Positions 1 to 9,973 are shown, numbered from the stretch's first letter. The stretch is DNA of 64,000 nt from Paracoccus sp. MKU1 (GCF_001447385.1 NZ_LLWQ01000064.1:1-64000); one strand, 5' to 3'. Notes: a model not told the origin generated them from the letters alone. Numbers and translations: made by a program.

Positions 1-231
1 AAAGGTCAGGGCAGGCTCATTTCCGAGAAGGCCCTCGCGATAGTCCTTCCGCCAGCGCGTCAGCAACGCGCGAGAGATATCGTGACGCCGCGCCGTCAGC
101 GCCACGCTGCGCGGGCGCGACAGGCTTTCCTCGACGATACGGATCTTCTCGGCAGCCGACCAGCGACGCCGCCGACCACTATCGGTCACCGAGAGAACCT
201 CGACTTGGGAACTGAAGCTATGGGTGTCCAT
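1..231 (-). CDS. IS66-family TnpA/OrfA-like transposase accessory protein, partial
   Basis: A frame open to the window edge begins with ATG at 231 and is preceded by a strong AGGAGG site six bases upstream. The 77 visible residues contain a basic RRRRW stretch, then a helix-turn-helix of the IS3/IS66 OrfA type (AEKIRIVEESL, followed by ARRHDISRALLTRWRKDYREG). In IS66 elements this small protein is the first gene and is needed with TnpB and the TnpC transposase. The C-terminal half is beyond position 1. IS3/IS911 OrfA is the alternative assignment, but the GTAAG tip upstream favours IS66. Confidence 0.7.
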   Translation of the reverse strand, partial: MDTHSFSSQVEVLSVTDSGRRRRWSAAEKIRIVEESLSRPRSVALTARRHDISRALLTRWRKDYREGLLGNEPALTF

Positions 232-292
232 AGCTTCAGCCTCCTACATCCATCCCACCTTCAGCGTCAGACGGTCCTCACCGGGAGCTTAC
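1..292 (-). mobile_element. IS66-like insertion sequence, one end (truncated by window edge)
   Basis: A partial transposase gene (1-231) runs leftward off the window. About 60 bp upstream of its start, the minus strand reads GTAAGCTCCCGG from position 292. IS66-family elements typically begin with GTAAG and their first gene starts shortly inside that end. IS66 elements usually make 8-bp target duplications, so bases 293-300 (GAGAGGCA) would be the candidate duplication. The other end lies outside the window, so neither the inverted repeat nor the duplication can be confirmed. The boundary is inferred from the GTAAG tip and the position of the reading frame. Confidence 0.55.
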
Positions 293-528
293 GAGAGGCA
301 TCGACGCGATGGCCGAGCTTCGATGGCGCACGCTCCTGCACGACCGAACATGAGCGCGCGCAAGTGGCCAGGGAAGTATCAATCTTCAGGCGTAGGGAAC
401 GCGGCTAGTCAGGGATATAAATAGGCGGGAAACTGCACGACGCCGACTGGGATGATCAGGCCGCGTGAGGGGCTGCTTGTCCCGCATGAACAGGATGGAC
501 GAGCCGGGAGCGCCGAATGGCAAGCCCG
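293..528. other. Non-coding gap between the IS end and the helicase gene
   Basis: This is 236 bases between the inferred IS66-like tip and the stop codon of the helicase gene. Short frames here lack ribosome-binding sites and recognisable motifs. I see no convincing terminator hairpin for the leftward operon that ends at 529. It may hold remnants of the pre-insertion sequence, but nothing can be named. Confidence 0.5.
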
Positions 529-3500
529 CTATTTATCGAGGTTCTTCTGTCGTGAAAATGCGGACAGATCGAGGGTCAATGCTTGCAGTGATCGCGTCGT
601 TTCCACGTCGTGATGCGTCAGGAGATCGACAAGATCCTCTTGGTTCGGCTGTCCCAAAGCAAGGCGATAGAGCAGCCTCTGCGTCCTCAATTTCGCAAAT
701 CGATCAATGTCGCGACTTTGGGGAAGCGCGAACAAATGTCGCTTTAGATCTGCGCCTTCCATCGCCCACCACGGGCTGAGGCCGGTTTTATCATTCGCGA
801 ATGCCTTGTCGGCGTCGCGTGCGATGATGTCCCACGGCGACGATGCTTGGCCTCGTGCTTGCGCAAGCGCTTGTTCACCTAGTTTTCGGGCGAGCGGTTG
901 TCGGACAGTCAGTCCGCCGAAGCGCTGAACGCGGCCTTCTCGTTGCTCCAGGTCAACCGGGCTGGAACAAAGATCCCAGTGGCCGAGCCTGTCGCACCAA
1001 CTATGAAAGTCGAGACCTTCCTGTCCGACAGAGGTTGTTGCCAGGACGTGGGGCCAGAACGGCGTGTTGAACGCGCTGCGGATTTCCTCAGAGCGCGCCG
1101 GTGGCGGTTCATTGACATCATGGTCCTGTCGATGCGCCTCTGTCTCGGCGCCCCCAAACGGCACCGCAGCGTGACAACGGATACGAATTTTGTCCTTCTT
1201 CTTCGCCCCCTTGAACCCGAAGGTGCCGACGTTCGCTGCGAGCGCCGTCGACAGATCCTCAATCAGCCCATCAGGGTTGACCTTGGATTTGCGCAGCCAA
1301 AAATGTTCGTCGAGGACGGCCTCCAGGCAGCCATCAACGCACGCATTCTGATATTTCTGCGTGGCGTCCTCGCCGGGCAAGACCGACCAGAAAACAGGGC
1401 GATCCAGATAGGTGCGCAGCCGTGTCCAGCAGAAGCGTACGAGCCGCGCGAAATGCTGCTCCTGGAAATCGAAAAGGTCCGGAAGGTGGCGATAGAGTGC
1501 TCGGCCAGTCACGACGCCAGGGGCGCCGAGAGCCATATCCACCAAGGCGTCCAACTCCCACCGGCTTAGCCAGGTGATCGCCTCTGCCTCTTGGCGCTGT
1601 TTGAGCAATGTTTGAAGTGTCGCATCCTTCTGTGCGACCCGGCCCCAGTTCTTCTGGACCACCGCGAACTCCCGCGCCAGCGGGGCCTTCTGCGCGTGCT
1701 CGATGGCAGCGAGGATCGCCCATGCTGGTTTGCGGCGTCGGTTGCTACGCGCATTCGGAGCATCCGGCGCGATCGTCGGGGGCAACGCCTGAATAATCTG
1801 CTGCCGTGCCCTGTCCCTGATCTGCTTCATCGCCGCCTTTCCCTTCACATCGAGCGGATCGACAGCGCGGATCAGGAAGGGGCTCGGGTGAAACAGGGCG
1901 AGCGTGGGCCCTTGGTTGGGCTTCGGATTTAGGTGGCGTTTCTTCCACGCGGCGGCGTAGGGAAGACTGCTTTTCCCAACGTATTTGCGCTCGACCTCTA
2001 GGCTGACAAGGGCTGCCAGGCTTTGCGGCGTGGCCCTGAACCGGCTGAAGATCAGCATCTTGGGTGATTGCGTCACCTTCGCCCATGGGCCGGAAGGCGC
2101 CCACCAAGTCAGCGATGGCAACACCCATGGGAGCGCAAGGGCCTCCGTCGGCACAAGGTCGTTGAGGGCGCGGAGCTTGGCGCTTCCCCAACCGTCTTTG
2201 GGCGGCTTGAAGCAATTGGTGACTCCAAGCCGGGGGACGCTGCGCGTGGCTGGAAAATCTATGTCGCGAGAAATCAGGTATCGGTCCCCCAACGCTTGCG
2301 CAGGGAGAGGCACTGAAAGCCAGTAGCCGATCGCGCTGCCCGCGAGCTTGGGCGGCACATGGTCGGTGAAATGGCGATAGACGTCGAGATCGTGGGGCTC
2401 GATCCTTACGGACGGCGGCGCAGGCTCTCCGGCATGGTCGGAAGCCGGACGCTCGGTCCGCGACATGAGCGGTGTGAGGAGCGCCTCGAGATGATGCTTG
2501 AGCGTTTGCGCCTCTTCGATCGCCGCCGTTCGGCTATCGGGTGGCAGGTGGCCGATCAAATGCAGGAGATCGCCAAAACGACGAAATTGGGTTTCAGCCT
2601 CAGCGCGTACAGCCGACCCGCCCAGAAATTCGATAATCTCGAAAAATTCGACATGAGGAGCAGCCCCAGCGCCGCTTTCCCAGCGCTCGGCATAGAAGCG
2701 ATAGGGCGTGGCGGACAGGAGGAGGATCGGCGGCGGCGTCCCTCCATCTATTCCTGCCAGCAATTGACGCGCCAAGGGATTATCGGCGCCTGCGTCGAGC
2801 AGCTCGCGATAGCATTGGAACTCGTCGAAAATGACGAGATCGGGCGGGGCGGAATCCAAAGCGGCTTGAGCGAGCGCCTTCCGCATCCGGCCCAAGCTCT
2901 GGCCATGTTTGCTCGTATCGATCGCGTGCAGAATGTTTTCGCGGGCCGGCTTGCCAAATTCCGCGCGTAACGCTCGGCCATAAGCCGTCTTGAAGAGGGC
3001 GGAGACATTGTCGAACTTGCCTTGAGCTTCCTCGCACGCCCATGGCCAGCCGGACGTTGCGCCATATTCGATATAGCCTTCCGGAAAGGCCGCGGTCAGG
3101 CCCGGGTATAGTTCGTCCAACAGGAGCTTGATAAACGCGCGCTCGACAGCCTTTCCGCCGTAGAGGCGCTGCGAGCTGGAGAACGATGTGGTGGGTGTAA
3201 AGGCGTAGAGCCGCAGCTTTCCCTTCCGTTTTTCCTCGAACGGAATGAGACCGACCCGGTCGATGATGGAGAGTGCGTCCTTGGCGTCGTCCTTGTCGAG
3301 GAAGCGCAGCAGTTCGACCTTGTTCTGGTCCGCGACTTTGAGCCCGCTCGTAATATAATAGACCGTGAACTTACGCGCTTTGCCCGCCAACGCCGCAAGC
3401 GTATCTCGGGCGACGACGGTTTTTCCGAGGCCGACTTCGTCCGCAACAAGAAACCGGCGCAGTGGGTTGCATCCCGATAGGGCGGCAGTTGCAGCCTTGA

Positions 3501-3537
3501 CCGTCGCGGCCTGGAAGGGTTTCGATCTTGCGCTCAT
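529..3537 (-). CDS. Large SF2/SNF2-like helicase of the PLD-DUF6361 gene trio
   Basis: The 1002-residue protein is an ATP-dependent helicase or translocase. Motif I (ADEVGLGKT) is at residues 32-40, a DEFQ motif II at 238-241, SATP motif III near 275, and a C-terminal helicase motif VI (QREGRVQRFGG) from about 865. The ADEVGLGKT form is typical of SNF2-like enzymes that move on duplex DNA. The roughly 585 residues between motifs III and VI form a long unassigned insert. The start ATG overlaps the TGA of the PLD gene (ATGA), so the two are probably translationally coupled. It is the last gene of the six-gene leftward operon. A defence role is inferred from neighbours; the helicase assignment itself is firm. 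Confidence 0.85.
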   Translation of the reverse strand: MSARSKPFQAATVKAATAALSGCNPLRRFLVADEVGLGKTVVARDTLAALAGKARKFTVYYITSGLKVADQNKVELLRFLDKDDAKDALSIIDRVGLIPFEEKRKGKLRLYAFTPTTSFSSSQRLYGGKAVERAFIKLLLDELYPGLTAAFPEGYIEYGATSGWPWACEEAQGKFDNVSALFKTAYGRALRAEFGKPARENILHAIDTSKHGQSLGRMRKALAQAALDSAPPDLVIFDEFQCYRELLDAGADNPLARQLLAGIDGGTPPPILLLSATPYRFYAERWESGAGAAPHVEFFEIIEFLGGSAVRAEAETQFRRFGDLLHLIGHLPPDSRTAAIEEAQTLKHHLEALLTPLMSRTERPASDHAGEPAPPSVRIEPHDLDVYRHFTDHVPPKLAGSAIGYWLSVPLPAQALGDRYLISRDIDFPATRSVPRLGVTNCFKPPKDGWGSAKLRALNDLVPTEALALPWVLPSLTWWAPSGPWAKVTQSPKMLIFSRFRATPQSLAALVSLEVERKYVGKSSLPYAAAWKKRHLNPKPNQGPTLALFHPSPFLIRAVDPLDVKGKAAMKQIRDRARQQIIQALPPTIAPDAPNARSNRRRKPAWAILAAIEHAQKAPLAREFAVVQKNWGRVAQKDATLQTLLKQRQEAEAITWLSRWELDALVDMALGAPGVVTGRALYRHLPDLFDFQEQHFARLVRFCWTRLRTYLDRPVFWSVLPGEDATQKYQNACVDGCLEAVLDEHFWLRKSKVNPDGLIEDLSTALAANVGTFGFKGAKKKDKIRIRCHAAVPFGGAETEAHRQDHDVNEPPPARSEEIRSAFNTPFWPHVLATTSVGQEGLDFHSWCDRLGHWDLCSSPVDLEQREGRVQRFGGLTVRQPLARKLGEQALAQARGQASSPWDIIARDADKAFANDKTGLSPWWAMEGADLKRHLFALPQSRDIDRFAKLRTQRLLYRLALGQPNQEDLVDLLTHHDVETTRSLQALTLDLSAFSRQKNLDK

Positions 3538-5342
3538 GAGGCAAGCTGGGTCCGCGCGATAGCCCAGATCTGAGCGAGTTCGTTTAAGTCAGCTCTCTCC
3601 GTTTCGCTCAGGTTTTCGCCGTGGGCGAGAAGCGCATCCACATAGGGCGCAAAATGGCGATCGACCCGGCCGAAGGCTTTGCGATCGCGTGCCCAAGCCG
3701 TGAGAATATCCTCCAACGTAAGGCGGTCATAACCCAGGCCTTGGGAGCGGTTGCCCCGCGATCCGGCATCGTCATCCCATGCGCCGCCGCCGACCGGAAG
3801 CGCGTCGCCGTCGAGCATCGCACGCATCCAGTCATGAAATGCGCGAAGCCCCATGTGGCTGGCCAGCGCGGCTAGATCCCGCTGCTCTTCGAGAGGCGGA
3901 TCGACAGTGACCCGCTGCATCCACCGCAAATCGCCGTCTGGGCTGCTTATCCTGACCTGAATGAAGGCAGATTGAAGTGACAAGGGGATCGGTCCAAGAC
4001 CGAGGCGGACGGCGTCGGTCGGCCAAGTCAGCAGGTCGCCATTTGCAGGTCCGGCGTGCAGCACATGGTCAGGGTAGGCGAGCGAAGGAACCGCCCGGGC
4101 ATCGATCGAGAAGCATTCCCCGTCGCGGCGCAGAACCGGGTCCCAGGAGGCCATGAGCACCTTGCGCGACTCTTCCAGCGCATCGGCTGCACTCACGCTG
4201 CCCAGGTCTGCGGCGGCGAGTTCCTCTATGGTGACAGGCGTCGCTTTGCCGACTAGGAACGCCAGGCCGGAAGAGAACGCTTCGCCCGCCTCGAGTTCGA
4301 CCATGATTTCCGAGTTGCGCCCGGACCATGCCCTTTCGGTCGCATTGGCGCTTCCGACCCTCAAGATGGTCTTCTCGCCCGAGTGGAAGCAGAAGATCTT
4401 CGCATGGAGAGCAAGGGGCGCCGGCTCCACATCATCTTCGGCCACGGGTTCGTTGCCGCCGGGCAGAGCGAGCGTAGACTCGTCAGCGAGCACGTCTGGC
4501 GCCGCATAGGCCAGGATTTTCGAGAAGCCGGTCAGCGATGTCCTGGACAGGCTGGCGATATCGGCAAGAGCCGGCATCGACGAAATCAGCGTTCTGGATT
4601 CAGCGGGCCCCCACTTGCCGGCCCTTTTTAGAAAGTCGGACGATAAGAACGGGCTGATGACCGTTATGCCGTTGATCGCGCCGGATGGCGGCTCCACTGG
4701 CAAGGGAACGCCTTGGTCCAGCCCATTGAGGAGGCCGCGTAAGCGAAAGCCGTCGGGCGCATCCCACCAGATCGTCTCCAGCTGCTTCGAGATGTCATCG
4801 GCATCCTCGCGCGATGCGGAGCGTGCGAGAGTGCCTCCGAGCGCGCCGACGCCAGGGAGCCGAACCCGTCCCTTCGCGCGCTTTTCGCTGCCATCCAGCA
4901 AAACGCCAGCGTCGAGATCCTGAGATCGGGTGAGGTTCCGGCTGCCAATCCAGAGCTTCCAGCGCGTTTCCGCTTTGGGGCAGTTATAGGCGACCAGAGC
5001 AATCTTCGGATGCCAGCTGCGCTCTCGTTCATCGTAGGGTTGCTCGACGATGAACTGATCGAGGATGCCTGCGATACGGGGAAGCGCCACCGGGCGCGCG
5101 ATCCTCCCGCGCTGGATGATGATCCTGACGTGATCGCGCAGCCTGTCTATCGCTTCGGCAAAATCGACCGCTGTTCCGCTGCCCTTGTCATTGTTGCGAC
5201 CAATCAGGGCGAGCAACACTGCCGCGACCGCAGACAGGTCGACCGAGTAGGTCGCGAACAATGCGAGCTTGACCGTCTCCAATCGTCCAGGCCGCAGTTC
5301 GTCGAGGTATGGCTGGCCGTCCCAAGCCTGCCGATCGCTCAT
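3534..5342 (-). CDS. Phospholipase D-fold protein with two HxK motifs, probable nuclease
   Basis: The 602-residue protein has two PLD-type half-sites. The first is HPK at 111-113 followed by GSRNLT at 133-138; the second is LHAK at 312-315 followed by GSANAT at 330-335. This HxK(x)nN/S arrangement is that of PLD-superfamily phosphodiesterases, including the nucleases and DISARM DrmC. The C-terminal 250 residues are unassigned. The start at 5342 was chosen over an upstream ATG because it forms an ATGA overlap with the DUF6361 stop. DrmC is much shorter, so this is a distinct PLD family placed between DUF6361 and a helicase. DNA cleavage is an inference. Confidence 0.83.
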   Translation of the reverse strand: MSDRQAWDGQPYLDELRPGRLETVKLALFATYSVDLSAVAAVLLALIGRNNDKGSGTAVDFAEAIDRLRDHVRIIIQRGRIARPVALPRIAGILDQFIVEQPYDERERSWHPKIALVAYNCPKAETRWKLWIGSRNLTRSQDLDAGVLLDGSEKRAKGRVRLPGVGALGGTLARSASREDADDISKQLETIWWDAPDGFRLRGLLNGLDQGVPLPVEPPSGAINGITVISPFLSSDFLKRAGKWGPAESRTLISSMPALADIASLSRTSLTGFSKILAYAAPDVLADESTLALPGGNEPVAEDDVEPAPLALHAKIFCFHSGEKTILRVGSANATERAWSGRNSEIMVELEAGEAFSSGLAFLVGKATPVTIEELAAADLGSVSAADALEESRKVLMASWDPVLRRDGECFSIDARAVPSLAYPDHVLHAGPANGDLLTWPTDAVRLGLGPIPLSLQSAFIQVRISSPDGDLRWMQRVTVDPPLEEQRDLAALASHMGLRAFHDWMRAMLDGDALPVGGGAWDDDAGSRGNRSQGLGYDRLTLEDILTAWARDRKAFGRVDRHFAPYVDALLAHGENLSETERADLNELAQIWAIARTQLAS

Positions 5343-6556
5343 ACGACATCCTCCAGATCTCGCAGGAGCCGCTTCACATTTCCCCAGCGATAATGCAGCG
5401 GCTCGGCGCGACCATGTCGCTCGCCCTGCCATTCCATGCGCCGATCGACGCCGAATTGGTTGTTGGCGAGACGCGCACGATCATCCTTCCTGCTGACCTC
5501 CGCCCGCGCGTACACGTCGAGCAACGGCATCGGATCCTTGCCATTCGCCCGAACCCAGGCCGAAGTCTCCTTCAGAACCCCTTCAACCGCGGGCGGGAGG
5601 TGGCCGATTTCGGCGAGAAACAGGTTCATATCCAGCCGAGCGGCCGGTCCGCCCCATTGCTCGACCGCGTCTTTCAGCGCGGCGCGATGTAAATTTGGCT
5701 GCGGCCGCTTGTCGCGCGTTTCCTTGAGTATCTCGACCTGGGCCGCATAAATCGCCCTGCCAATGGCCGACAGCGCCGCCGCCTGGCCGGTCCGCTTCAG
5801 CATGGCGGCTTCCTTGTCGGCGAGCGCGAGAATTTCGCCGTCCCAGCAGTGATCTGCCTCGTCGAGCGGCTTTCCAACCAGTTTCGACAAGAGCGAGGGC
5901 TCCCCTGGATCTGTCGGTGAGCGAACGGCGCGCAGTTTGGTCGCGAGATAGATCTGCTCCGGCGGTGAAAGCTCGAGCGTGAGTTTCCCTCCGCCATCCC
6001 AGTCGCCGGGGGCATCGATCAAGCCTGAGATGGGCCAGGCAACCGTCTCGAAGGGCTTCCCGTCATCGTCATGAAGCGTGCGCTTGCCGACCGCCGCCAA
6101 GAGCTTCGCCATATCCGGGCGGCTCCACGGCCGGCCATCCGGGCGGGTGCCGATCAGTCCCCACTTGGCGAGGGCTGTCCAATAGACATAGGCTGGCGGC
6201 TGGCTGATCGCTCGGGGGAAGACGTCCCCGCCGATCACCCCATCTTTCTCTCCGCCCACGCCATCGACATATTTGAGACGGCCGGTCAGCTCGTGTTCGA
6301 GATCGGAAAAGGCTTGGCCAAAATCCTTGGGGACAGGGCGCTTCGTCCGCAGGCTTTGGTAAAGCCAGGGGATGAGAAGCGCGTAGCGCAGCCGTGTGTG
6401 CAGAACCGATGTGCCGGGGAAGAAGTGATCGGCATAGCGCTGGTGGACGATGAGGAACCCGACCTCATCGCGCACCCCCGCTGCGCCGCCGAACATCATC
6501 TGTTCGGCCTGGCCCAGCGCTTTGCGCGACAAAAAGGTGAACCCAAAAGATGACAC
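5339..6556 (-). CDS. DUF6361-family protein of unknown function
   Basis: The 405-residue protein resembles what I know as DUF6361: an N-terminal MSSFGFTFLS, then HTRLRYALLIPWLYQ, and a conserved region near residues 140-180. No enzymatic motif can be seen. It starts with GTG, supported by a GGGGAGG site five bases upstream. It is the fourth gene of the leftward operon, 61 bases after the SF2 helicase gene, and overlaps the PLD gene by an ATGA junction. From memory, DUF6361 genes often sit beside PLD and helicase genes; this locus shows the same trio. It may be an adaptor or sensor, but the function is unknown. Confidence 0.7.
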   Translation of the reverse strand: MSSFGFTFLSRKALGQAEQMMFGGAAGVRDEVGFLIVHQRYADHFFPGTSVLHTRLRYALLIPWLYQSLRTKRPVPKDFGQAFSDLEHELTGRLKYVDGVGGEKDGVIGGDVFPRAISQPPAYVYWTALAKWGLIGTRPDGRPWSRPDMAKLLAAVGKRTLHDDDGKPFETVAWPISGLIDAPGDWDGGGKLTLELSPPEQIYLATKLRAVRSPTDPGEPSLLSKLVGKPLDEADHCWDGEILALADKEAAMLKRTGQAAALSAIGRAIYAAQVEILKETRDKRPQPNLHRAALKDAVEQWGGPAARLDMNLFLAEIGHLPPAVEGVLKETSAWVRANGKDPMPLLDVYARAEVSRKDDRARLANNQFGVDRRMEWQGERHGRAEPLHYRWGNVKRLLRDLEDVV

Positions 6557-6617
6557 GAAGCCTCCCCCAAGGCGTGATTAAACCTGCAGCTTAAGAATAT
6601 TTCAGAGTCGAAAGACA

Positions 6618-9600
6618 TCATTCGCTACCAATAATTTTCAACCTCATAGCGCGGGTTTCGAGTAAATAGGTTTCAACCCCGGCAAGGAGATGCAAGCCTT
6701 CTTCGCCGATTGCTTGCCGCGATAGCCCGGGTTGCACGATGCGGACGTCGAACTCGAAGCGGTGATCTTGCCACCCGACCTTGAGTTTCTTGATGGCGGC
6801 GGCCGAGCCTTGCTCAATCCGAGAACTGAGGCCGCGGTCCCGGCGCATCTTTTCGCGCCTCAGCATATGTTGAAGCATACGGCCTGGCCGGTCGCGCCAC
6901 CGAGCGGATTTCTGAGCCTGGCCGCAAACCTCGTAGAGGTCGCTGAGACGCGCACCTGGCGTATCCGTCCCGGAATACTTGCAGTGATACAGGGTCACGG
7001 AAACGACGCTGTCGGTGATGCGCAGCGCCACGACATCAGCGATCTCGCCTTTGCCATCATCGTCGAAGATCACATCATAGGGATCGGGGGCCGCCAGCAG
7101 CGTGTCGATGACGAGACGCTGGACTGAGTCTGCGCGCTTACTCGTGCCTTGAGACTCGACGCGGATATTGGCCTTCGACCAATCCCAGGCTTCGATCTTG
7201 TCGGATGGGTAGGGCTCGATCGTTTCGCCTTCGGGCAGAGTGTAGAGATGGCTGTAGATGAGCAGCGAGCCATCGCCGAAGTCGATTTGTGGCGAATCCT
7301 CGCCGAAGGATTCGGACAGCGTCTGCATCTTGCTGCCGACCTTGATCGTCGCCTTGGGACCGGCGCGCTGGGGGTAGCGGGCATGCCCATCGCTGAAGAC
7401 GATCTCGAACTCGGCCGTGTGGTCATCGCTCCGCACGGCGAAGCGCAACGGTCCGGAACGAGCGTTATCGAGCAACTCGATATCGCATTCCGCGAAGGTT
7501 ACGGGCTCATCGCCGAACGAGATCTCGATCCGCTCCTCAAACTGCGTGATCAAAGATTCAGGCCAATGGATCGCCACGGGTGGAACAGCCGGGCGCTGGC
7601 TGATCTGGTGGGGGCGCATCGCGCTCTTGAAGACGCCGTCGGTCGTGATGCTGGGATCGTTCACCGTGCGACCGACATCCTGGCACCAGTCCACCCAGTC
7701 GGTCAGGTCATGGACCTTGGCGCTGGACCAGAACTTGCCCTTCGCCGAGCATCCGCGTGAGGCCGGCACGCCGTCGAGAAAACCAGTGGCGAAGATGTTG
7801 TTCTTGATCCGCGACTGGGATTTCGCGCTGTCGAGGCCGTCGGCGACGTCCACGCCCATATACATGGAATAGCGGACGCCGCGCCCCTGATGGTGGGTGA
7901 GGCCGAGGTTCCGCAGGATGAGCCGCTTGAACCCGTGGAGGCTGCGGAACACTTCCTCGCCTTCTACGCGGCGGGTCGTATCGCCGCAAACCGCCTTTGC
8001 CAGGCGGTCGAACGGCCCCTTGGCGGAACTGCTGATGTAGAGCAGGCCACTTGCCTGATCCCAGTGGAGCATGTGCAGATCCCAGGTGACGTTTACCGCC
8101 TGCTGCGCCGAGGTCCAGCGCGCCTGTTCCTCCGCCCGAGTCACGAAGATCGCGACCCGTTGATGCGGGTTCAGTTTCATGCCGAGATAGACGCCGGGAT
8201 TGTAGAGTTCCTCCGCGCGAAACGGATCCCAAGCATCACAGGACGTCCGGTAAAGGACCGCGTTCATTTTCGGCTCGAGGGTCTGGAGCGGAATGTCGAT
8301 CAGATCCCCCGAAAAGCCCTTGAACATCTCGGCGCGGCGAACCTGGCGTTCGATCTTGGCCGAACTGAGCGCCTCTACCAGCGCGTTCCAGTCGGCGTCC
8401 TCGGCGTAGAGCTTGGCCAGCGAACGATCAACATCGTCGATGCCGGTATTGGCGATCACCGTCGCATCACCCAGGGTTGGGTCCTGGCGGGTAAAGCGGC
8501 CGACGAACTGGATCGTCACCGCCACGCTCTTGTGATGATCGTGCAATGCAGCGATCTTCAGCTCGGGCAGGTCAAAGCCCTCGCCGAGCATGTCGACACA
8601 TACGATAATCCGGCTCTCAAAGCGGCGTAGCGCTGCCAGATTTTCACGCCGCTCCTTCAGCGATTGCTGGCTGTGGACGATGACAGGCCGGTAGTCCGGA
8701 TAGGCCGTCGCATAGAGGCTATGCAGGTGTTTGGCGCGTTCGATGGTGCTGCAACGGGCCATCGCCAGATGGTTGAGGCCGGCGTCCAGGTCCGAGGCGA
8801 GCACTTCGCCGAGCTTGTCGATGATCGCCTGGTCGGCGTCGGCTTGATCCAGCCCGAATACGGCCTCGAAGCGGATCGGCTTGAAATAGCCTTCCTGCTG
8901 CGCCTTTTTCAGCGGGTAGGTGTAGATGAACTCCCCATCGACGCGTCCACCATCCTCACGAAACGGGGTGGCGGTGAACTGGATCACCGGAATGGGCGGC
9001 TCGTGCTCGGCGAAGAGCCCGCGAAAGGATTTCCACGTCCGTGCCCCGATGTGATGTGCCTCGTCGATAAAGAGTGCGGAGGCACGGGCCGCCATCCGTT
9101 CCTGCACCGGCGCCTCGGCGCGACCCGCGATCTGCATCGTGGTGACGACGACATTGGCGCTGTCGAAGATTTCATCGACTTCGGCTTCGCTCGCCGGAAT
9201 GTGCGAGAGCCGCATGACCAAAGGGAAGGCTGCGGTCTCATCGAGACATTTCTGCTGTTTCAGGACGCCGAAGGTCTCGAATTTGCCCGCGATCTGCTCA
9301 CGCAGAGCGTCGGTGGGGACCACCACCAGCAGGCGCTCGAACCGCCGTTTGGCATTGAGCGCCAGCATTGTCTCGGTCTTGCCCGTGCCCGTCGGCATGA
9401 CGATGGTGGCCGGGTCCGTCGATCGTGTCGCATGGGCAAGCGCGGCGTGAAGCGCGCCGATCTGGGGACGCCGCAAGCCAGGCTGCGCCGGCTGACCGTC
9501 CGCCGCGGCTCGTCCCTCGCGCAGATGTATCGCGTCGATCCAGGACGCGGAGACCGCCTTCAGACGCTCGGCGCGTGCGGAACGATCCAGCGTGTCGATG

Positions 9601-9959
9601 CTGGTCGGCGGTGCATTCATCCACCGGCCTTCACCCAGTTCGAGCGCATCGGCGATCCGTTCCGGATCCGTTGCGCCGGGCACAAGGAGAACGAGATCGG
9701 CTTCCAATGGCGTCGCCGTCTTCGCACTGATGATCTTCAGAATCTCGCCGGAGTCCAGGGTCGTCTCGTGACCATTGACGCGGCGGATGGCGAAGGGCCG
9801 CAGCCGGCATCGCACCCTCAGCGTCGGAACCACCAACTGGCGCACGGGGCTTCCCAGCACTTTGCCATCAATGGCAAGCCGAGCCGGCAGCAGGAGTTCG
9901 ACCTCGGGATTGAAGAGATCGTCCTGATTGGGGCCGGCGGGGCGCTTGCGGGAGGCCAT
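6618..9959 (-). CDS. SF2 DEAD/DEAH helicase with C-terminal nuclease-like domain
   Basis: The 1113-residue protein has motif I PTGTGKT at 189-195, DEAH at 299-302, a TATPFRED motif III near 330, and a C-terminal RecA lobe with DMLGEGFDLP and QFVGRFTR. It therefore looks like a type III/I-restriction-like SF2 translocase. Near the C terminus, residues 966-994 contain a GEIADVVAL strand followed by LYHCKYS, which fits the D-(x)n-xxK spacing of a PD-(D/E)XK fold with an atypical third position. The start at 9959 has GGAGGGAG seven bases upstream. It lies 14 bases after the AddA-like gene. The helicase call is firm; the nuclease tail is a hypothesis. Confidence 0.83.
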   Translation of the reverse strand: MASRKRPAGPNQDDLFNPEVELLLPARLAIDGKVLGSPVRQLVVPTLRVRCRLRPFAIRRVNGHETTLDSGEILKIISAKTATPLEADLVLLVPGATDPERIADALELGEGRWMNAPPTSIDTLDRSARAERLKAVSASWIDAIHLREGRAAADGQPAQPGLRRPQIGALHAALAHATRSTDPATIVMPTGTGKTETMLALNAKRRFERLLVVVPTDALREQIAGKFETFGVLKQQKCLDETAAFPLVMRLSHIPASEAEVDEIFDSANVVVTTMQIAGRAEAPVQERMAARASALFIDEAHHIGARTWKSFRGLFAEHEPPIPVIQFTATPFREDGGRVDGEFIYTYPLKKAQQEGYFKPIRFEAVFGLDQADADQAIIDKLGEVLASDLDAGLNHLAMARCSTIERAKHLHSLYATAYPDYRPVIVHSQQSLKERRENLAALRRFESRIIVCVDMLGEGFDLPELKIAALHDHHKSVAVTIQFVGRFTRQDPTLGDATVIANTGIDDVDRSLAKLYAEDADWNALVEALSSAKIERQVRRAEMFKGFSGDLIDIPLQTLEPKMNAVLYRTSCDAWDPFRAEELYNPGVYLGMKLNPHQRVAIFVTRAEEQARWTSAQQAVNVTWDLHMLHWDQASGLLYISSSAKGPFDRLAKAVCGDTTRRVEGEEVFRSLHGFKRLILRNLGLTHHQGRGVRYSMYMGVDVADGLDSAKSQSRIKNNIFATGFLDGVPASRGCSAKGKFWSSAKVHDLTDWVDWCQDVGRTVNDPSITTDGVFKSAMRPHQISQRPAVPPVAIHWPESLITQFEERIEISFGDEPVTFAECDIELLDNARSGPLRFAVRSDDHTAEFEIVFSDGHARYPQRAGPKATIKVGSKMQTLSESFGEDSPQIDFGDGSLLIYSHLYTLPEGETIEPYPSDKIEAWDWSKANIRVESQGTSKRADSVQRLVIDTLLAAPDPYDVIFDDDGKGEIADVVALRITDSVVSVTLYHCKYSGTDTPGARLSDLYEVCGQAQKSARWRDRPGRMLQHMLRREKMRRDRGLSSRIEQGSAAAIKKLKVGWQDHRFEFDVRIVQPGLSRQAIGEEGLHLLAGVETYLLETRAMRLKIIGSE

Positions 9960-9973
9960 CGTGTCTCCCTCCG

